Under the pieces are notes generated by a model. It was not told the origin of the DNA. It ran no database searches and saw nothing but the letters and a program-made list of their open reading frames with translations. DNA of 64,000 bases, from positions 192,501 through 256,500 of the forward strand of contig NC_091129.1 of NCBI RefSeq assembly GCF_040183065.1. The letters are read 5' to 3'. The DNA comes from Periplaneta americana. Its lineage: Eukaryota; Arthropoda; Insecta; Blattodea; Blattidae. Shown piece by piece: positions 58,853-64,000 of the stretch. Numbering within the stretch: the stretch's first letter is position 1; each line of letters begins with the position of its first letter. The translations under genes were made by a program, and so were the position numbers.

Positions 58853-59649
58853 GTAAGTAAATTTTTCATATATACATGAATTGACGTGGAATATGCGTAT
58901 AGTTTGGGAGAATCATTTAGAATTCACCTGCGGCAGAAGGGCAGAAGAGACCAAGGACGTCCATGTAAACGATGGAGAGATCAATTTAATTAATATTGAA
59001 TAATATTTCAGTCTTTTGAACTGTAAATTTTAACATTTTATAAAAACTCAGTACAATTATAATAGGCCATATTACTATAATATTTCATGTAAGCACAATA
59101 CTTGAAGCCGGAAGAGCCAAAGGCCAAAGCCATACTGTTGATGATATTGATGATGAGTAATGATTTCAAGGGCAAACCTCTTTGGAGATATATTTGAAAA
59201 AGGATACATTTAATGCCGTAATCATTGCAACAAGAGGTGCAATTTTAAGACATATATTTGCCTTATAAAAAAAACTGCATGAATAATTTTTAGTTGTATG
59301 GGGTTATTTCTATCGATGTCATAAATTGTAACGAACTACTACTTCACATACGGTATAAATAACGAATACGTGGATTTCGTAATACTTCGAAAAATTACCT
59401 CCACAAAGGCCAAATACACAGCTTTAAGCAGAGTCATATCAGTGATCAATAAAACTAGTTGAGATTACTTGCTCAAAACCCAGCAGCAATCAACTGGAGC
59501 TTGTGATAGAGGATGATTAAGTTCTATCTAAACAAATCGATTTGAGCCAAGCAAGAAAGCAGGTTAGAACTCATCTGAGTGCAATAGAAGCGTTATATTC
59601 CTTCGCTCTAGAATATTCCAAGAGGAAAGTTCAGAATAACATACAGGAT

Positions 59650-61041
59650 TTGGAATTGAACGGGTAACATCAGCTTCTTGTCCATTCGAATGACGTGAAT
59701 ATGTTAAGAGAAAATCCACAAAATATTACGAAAAACACGGAAATTTTACTTGAAGCAAGTAAAGCGATAGGTGTGGAAGTAAATCCCGAAAAGACAAGGG
59801 GAATGAATACGTATCGTGACCAGAATATTGCACGAAATGGAAATATAAAACTTGGAGATTTATTCTCCGAAAAAGGTGGAAAATTTCAAATATCTTAGAG
59901 AAAATAACAAATTTAAATGACACTCGAGAGGAAATAAAACACAGAATAAATTATAGGAAATGTTTGTTATTATTCGGTTCAGCAGCTTTTGTCATCTCGT
60001 CTGAGTCTAAAAAATCTGAAAGTTAGCATTTATAAACCATATGTATTATTTTAATGTACCGAAGTACATATGATATTTCCATGCAGATATTCTGCGTCAT
60101 CATGCGATGTAAGATTAATGGAAAGGAGAAAAATTCTCTCCGGCGTCGGGATTTGAACCCGGGTTTTCAGCTCTACGTGCTGATGCTTGATCCACTAAGC
60201 CACACCGGATACCACCGCGTCAGATTAAGCGCCAACTTTTGGGTTTCCTCTAGTAGCCGTCCTCTGCACTACGTCATAGAGTCTATGAACGTAGGACCGA
60301 AGTCCACACATGTGTTGAGGTGAACTTTTCTCCGTTCCATTACTTTTACATCGAATGATGACGCAGAATATCTGCATGGAAATATCATATGCACTTCGGT
60401 ACATTAAAATAATATATATGATATGCGTAAATCACTTCGTGATTTAAGACGGCGCTTATTCCGTCGGATCCCGGCCAACTAGTCACTCATAACGAGTGCA
60501 CCTCAACACATGTGTGGACTTCGGTCCTACGTTCATAGACTTTATGACGTAGTGCAGAGGGCGGCCACTAGAGGGAACCCAAGAGTTGGAGCTTAATCTG
60601 AGACGATTCTCTCCGACGTCGGTGTGGTATCCGGTGTGGTTTATTGGATAAAGCATCAGCACGTAGAGCTGAAAACCTGGGTTCAAATCCCGGCGCCGGA
60701 GAGAATTTTTCTCCTTTCCATTACTCTTACATCGTATTTATAAACCAGTTATGTTACCAGCTGTTCTGTATGATTGTCAGACTTGGACTCTCGCTTAGAG
60801 AGAGAAACAGAGATTAAGGGTGTTTGGGAATAAGGGTTTAGGAAAATATTTTAGGCTAAGAGGGATGAAGTTGCAGGAGAATACAGGAAGTTACAACGCA
60901 GAACTGCACGCATTGTATTTTCACCTGACTTAAATAGCAACATTAAATCTAGTCGTGTGAGATGGGCAGGTCATGTAGCACGTATGGGCGAATCCACAAA
61001 TGCATACAGAGTGTTAGTTGTGAGATCGGAGTGGAAAAGAC
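59650..61041 (+). pseudogene. LINE RT fragment split by inverted SINEs
   Basis: X2 copy of 47090-47795: NMLRENPQNITKNTEILLEA up to 60039, then the SINE pair, then TWTLA and AGHVARMGEST up to about 61041. There it is joined by deletion directly to the a7 leader (ccttcctatcttatttatg). Multiple stops. Confidence 0.8.
60040..60736. repeat. Inverted pair of family-3 SINEs
   Basis: The left SINE is in minus orientation (tRNA-like at 60138-60211) and the right one in plus (60630-60704, with ggttcaaatcccgg B box). They are joined through gtacttcggtacattaaaat and ttacttcgtgatttaag-type sequence. Flanked by tttataaacca at 60029-60039 and 60737-60747, so the pair inserted as one unit into the LINE. The anticodon-loop position reads GTA (Tyr-like) but the stems are degraded. 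Confidence 0.85.
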
Positions 61042-61310
61042 CTTCCTATCTTATTTATGAATGCTTTGATGTGGCCTATTACGACCTAGTCTTCGAAGAC
61101 GGCATTTAGTATTCATCCTGGATGTATATGTTATATGCGTAGATGTAAGGATTTCTTGACAGTTTGTCAGACGAACATGGCAGTAGCCTACATTGTTTCC
61201 TTGGTTTGTTGTTATTAGCATTAGTGATAAATCAATAAGTACTGCTGGTAATTACCGACGCAGTACTATGTTTTTAACATTAATTTTAATAGTTTTTTTT
61301 CCTTTTCTAG

Positions 61311-61355
61311 GTTAAATTACATCGATCAAAAGGAGAAACAAACTTACTCGAAGAT
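61311..61355 (+). CDS. Candidate micro-exon a7 (45 nt)
   Basis: Between ccttttctag and gtaagtaact, 45 nt, open in phase 0: VKLHRSKGETNLLED. Ten of 15 residues equal a5 (IHLHRTKAETNLLEE), yet 17 of 45 bases differ. Ten of those lie in codons whose amino acid is unchanged, for example CTG/TTA and TTG/CTC for the two leucines. Function unknown. Confidence 0.62.
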
Positions 61356-61856
61356 GTAAGTAACTATATATGTATTCAAGCAGTATTATATTATAAAGCT
61401 TAGAGGCTCTTCCTTAATATTAGTACTACTGGCTCCCATACCAAATGGGTCTATTGAAAGAAAAAATTTCAAAATTATTTTCATTTTAGAACACGGGTGT
61501 TGATACTGGTTTCGGACTATATGCCTTACTTGAAAAATCTCAATTTTTTTTTCAGTCTCCACAATGGATACAATGAGTAATTGTCTCATTTTTTAAATAT
61601 ATGAAAGAAACCAAGGTGTAAATTCTAGATAAGATTAAAAAATATTAATTTTATAAAGAAATGACAATTTTTCCATTGATTCTTTTAATTTTGGAATAAT
61701 TTCAGCACGTGTTTTGCTTTCTCCATCCTCGATATTTCTTGATAAGATCGTTGAATGTGGAATAATAGAATGTATATCCACCTTACCATAAATATCTCTA
61801 ACGTGAATCATTGTCTGTTATTAAGCATCTCTTAATATAGCCTACATTATGGTAAA

Positions 61857-62487
61857 AATGTTAAGGGAAGAGAACGTGTAGATTTGGTTTATTTTTATTA
61901 AATAATGTGACAGATAAGTTATAGATTGTATTAGTATTAGTGTTTTTGTATTAGTATTACGGTCTTACTAATAAACCGTGTGTAGTTTCTAAACTAGGCG
62001 TATGCAGAATTGAGACAGAAAACGTTACTAATAACCCTTGCATAAGCGATGGGTGTATAAACATGCTGTAAGTATACAATGGGAATTCCTTTTCAGTAGT
62101 TATATACACGAAAACCCCTTGATTAAGCGTTGTATATAGAGAAAAATTGGCCGCCCCTCTAACAGCTGTTCGTGTCGACAGTCATTTAATGATGATGGTT
62201 GCCTTGTAACCGCAGAAGAACAAACCAAAGAACACAGAATAATAGGAATAATATTGCTGTAGCTTGTACTCTTTGACTAAAATATAGTGTGGTAATCGAT
62301 CAGAGCTAGTTGTACTATCGATACTTAACACGGCACACTAGAGCGCTCTACCGGATTCAATAGAGAACCTCAGATGTTCTCTTACTTTCGTAATGAAGTA
62401 ATGACGTAGCTGTGTAACAGCTATACTGTTATACACGACGTATGTAGTGAATATTAGTAAGGAATTTACACACGACTTATAAACGAG
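61857..62487. other. Intron-like sequence, copy of 48764-49397
   Basis: Nearly identical to the X1 copy; no feature recognised. Confidence 0.5.
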
Positions 62488-62497
62488 CTACTCATTG

Positions 62498-62762
62498 TTT
62501 TTTTTATTTTAGTTGGTTATTTAACGACGCTGTATCAACTACTAGGTTATTTAGCGTCGATGAGATTGGTGATGTCGAGATGATATTTGGCGAGATGAGG
62601 CCGAGGATTCGCCATAGATTACCTTGTATTCACATTACGGTTGGGGAAAACCTCGGAGAAAACCCAACCAGGTAATCGGCCCAAGCGTGGATCGAATCCG
62701 CGCCCGAACGCAACTTCAGACCGGCAGGCAAGCGCGTTAACCGACTGAGCCACGCCGGTGGC
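62498..62762 (-). repeat. tRNA-derived SINE, family 1
   Basis: X2 copy of 49408-49674 with the same flanks. Confidence 0.88.
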
Positions 62763-63189
62763 GCTGCTCATTGTATCAGACTGTTAAACGTCTGCATATA
62801 GAGTCTTTATTAGTAAGACCGTTAGTGTTTAATTATTTAACCTGGTAGATATATGACCGCCAGGCCTTCTCTGCCCCTGCCTCTGCTTTTGAATAAATTT
62901 GAGACGCATGACAAAATCTCTGTTATTTTATTGGAATCACATATTATTTACTAAGCTTCATTAAATACTTTCATTACTGATGTAATAAGTTCGACAAGCT
63001 GGATACTGAATAACATCATAAATAGCATAAAGTATTATTTCATTTAAACGTATTGTGTTATTTAAAAAATAAATTTTCTTGTTAAATTGTTCAATTTTAC
63101 TTTCTAATTTTCGTGCTCTGTGAAATTAAGCAAAGAATCCTATCAAAAGCCGATCGATTACACCTCAAACCACATTTATAGGTACCAAT

Positions 63190-63269
63190 AATAATAATAA
63201 AAATATTAATAATAATAATAATAATAATAATGATAATAATAATATAATAATAAAATAATAAACATAATA

Positions 63270-63350
<81 letters not shown>

Positions 63351-63353
63351 TAC

Positions 63354-63408
<55 letters not shown>

Positions 63409-63490
63409 CATTTATTTTATCTGGCCGTAAGGCCTTCTCTTCTACTGATCCAACAAAAAGACGTTGGTGTTGGTGGTGGTGGTGGTGGTA
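63190..63490. repeat. Compound microsatellite, X2 copy
   Basis: (AAT)n, about 28 CTA-type units (63272-63355), (AAT)n and a short GGT tract; longer than the X1 counterpart. Confidence 0.95.
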
Positions 63491-63842
63491 ACATTAATAA
63501 ACTGTGCCACCTTTTTAATTCTCTTTTGCCTGGTGCTCGTCATTTATGAATTATTCAATTTTATCTGGAGACAGAAATTTGAAATATGACACTGTTTCGT
63601 CGGAAATCACTATTGCCTCGTTTTCAACCAATTTTCAAGGCCTTCGTCCTGTTCCACTGTTTTCTTTACAATGCACTATATCCCTTTGCTGTCGTCTTTA
63701 GGGTTATTAACATCATTTGTAGTTTGTGCAGGTTACAGCAGTATATAGGGGAATGAATTTCCTTTTTCTTGAATTTTATTTGAACAGAAGTACTTAGAGA
63801 TAGTCTGACTTATAAATTTTAAACAATTTATAATTGAAAAAT

Positions 63843-63888
<46 letters not shown>

Positions 63889-63998
63889 TTAATAATCTTA
63901 TATATAAAAGTCAATGTGTGTATGTATGTATGTATGTATGTATGTATGTATGTATGTATGTATGTATGTATGTATGTGTGTATGTATGTGTGTATGTA
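63843..63998. repeat. (AAT)n and (GTAT)n microsatellites
   Basis: AAT tract at 63843-63890, then tatgtatg repeats to the window end. Confidence 0.95.
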
Positions 63999-64000
63999 CT

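Larger units (their letters stand above)
55131..64000. repeat. Tandem duplication unit X2 (runs off the window)
   Basis: Second copy of 43935-about 51000 and onward, containing b3 and a7. Differences from X1 are a hAT at 55611-56987, an inverted SINE pair in the LINE (60040-60736), a deletion near 61043, and a changed a exon. Confidence 0.85.

Noticed and set aside
63097-63411. Frames rich in Ile, Ser or Tyr (also 44228, 50008, 53509, 29396)
   Set aside because: They are translations of (AAT)n, (CTA)n, (CAT)n and similar microsatellites.

Overview
The window looks like a stretch of insect nuclear genome, most likely a cockroach or other blattodean. The basis is AT-rich sequence, spliceosomal splice signals, tRNA-derived SINEs, long (AAT)n tracts, and relics of LINE, jockey, Penelope, Tc1/mariner-IS630, Harbinger and hAT elements. 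The species is inferred from recalled resemblance of the LINE and SINE proteins and repeats, not from a search. No long host coding exon is present. The only long intact reading frame (11171-13849, +) is the ORF2 of a jockey-type retrotransposon.

Under the transposon litter there is a + strand array of tiny candidate exons. Each lies between a pyrimidine-tract/AG acceptor and a GT donor, has a length divisible by three, and is open in phase 0. The 'a' class is 45-48 nt: 4243-4290, 16250-16294, 28569-28613, 42019-42063, 48219-48263, 54593-54637 and 61311-61355. The 'b' class is 75-81 nt: 33460-33540, 46230-46304 and 58778-58852. A weaker 'c' candidate lies at 34572-34628. They sit in duplicated cassettes whose intron flanks are nearly identical (about 2% difference for close pairs). 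The exons inside those flanks differ at 31-58% of positions, and silent codon positions also differ. This looks like a micro-exon gene with hypervariable cassettes, and it is the main discovery candidate. I do not recognise the encoded protein.

Layout. 298-5358 and 5359-17351 are a direct tandem duplication (units A and B), each with one a exon. Unit B also carries a 6.1-kb composite insertion (8736-14828) with long inverted arms, an IS630-like relic, a SINE and the jockey ORF2. 17.4-25.5 kb is intron with MITEs and a tandem SINE. 25532-28373 is a nested hAT/Harbinger/SINE stack. 28.5-34.6 kb holds a3, an inverted SINE hairpin, a Penelope relic, b1 and the c candidate. 34.7-37.9 kb is LINE on the minus strand. 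38843-42850 is a diverged third copy of the A/B unit with a4. From about 43.9 kb to the end, an ~11-kb unit is tandemly duplicated (b2-a5, then a6-b3-a7).

Because every exon is symmetric, any combination could be included or skipped without changing frame. Whether they are spliced together, used alternatively, or belong to several genes cannot be decided without transcripts. First and last exons, promoter and signal peptide are not visible here.
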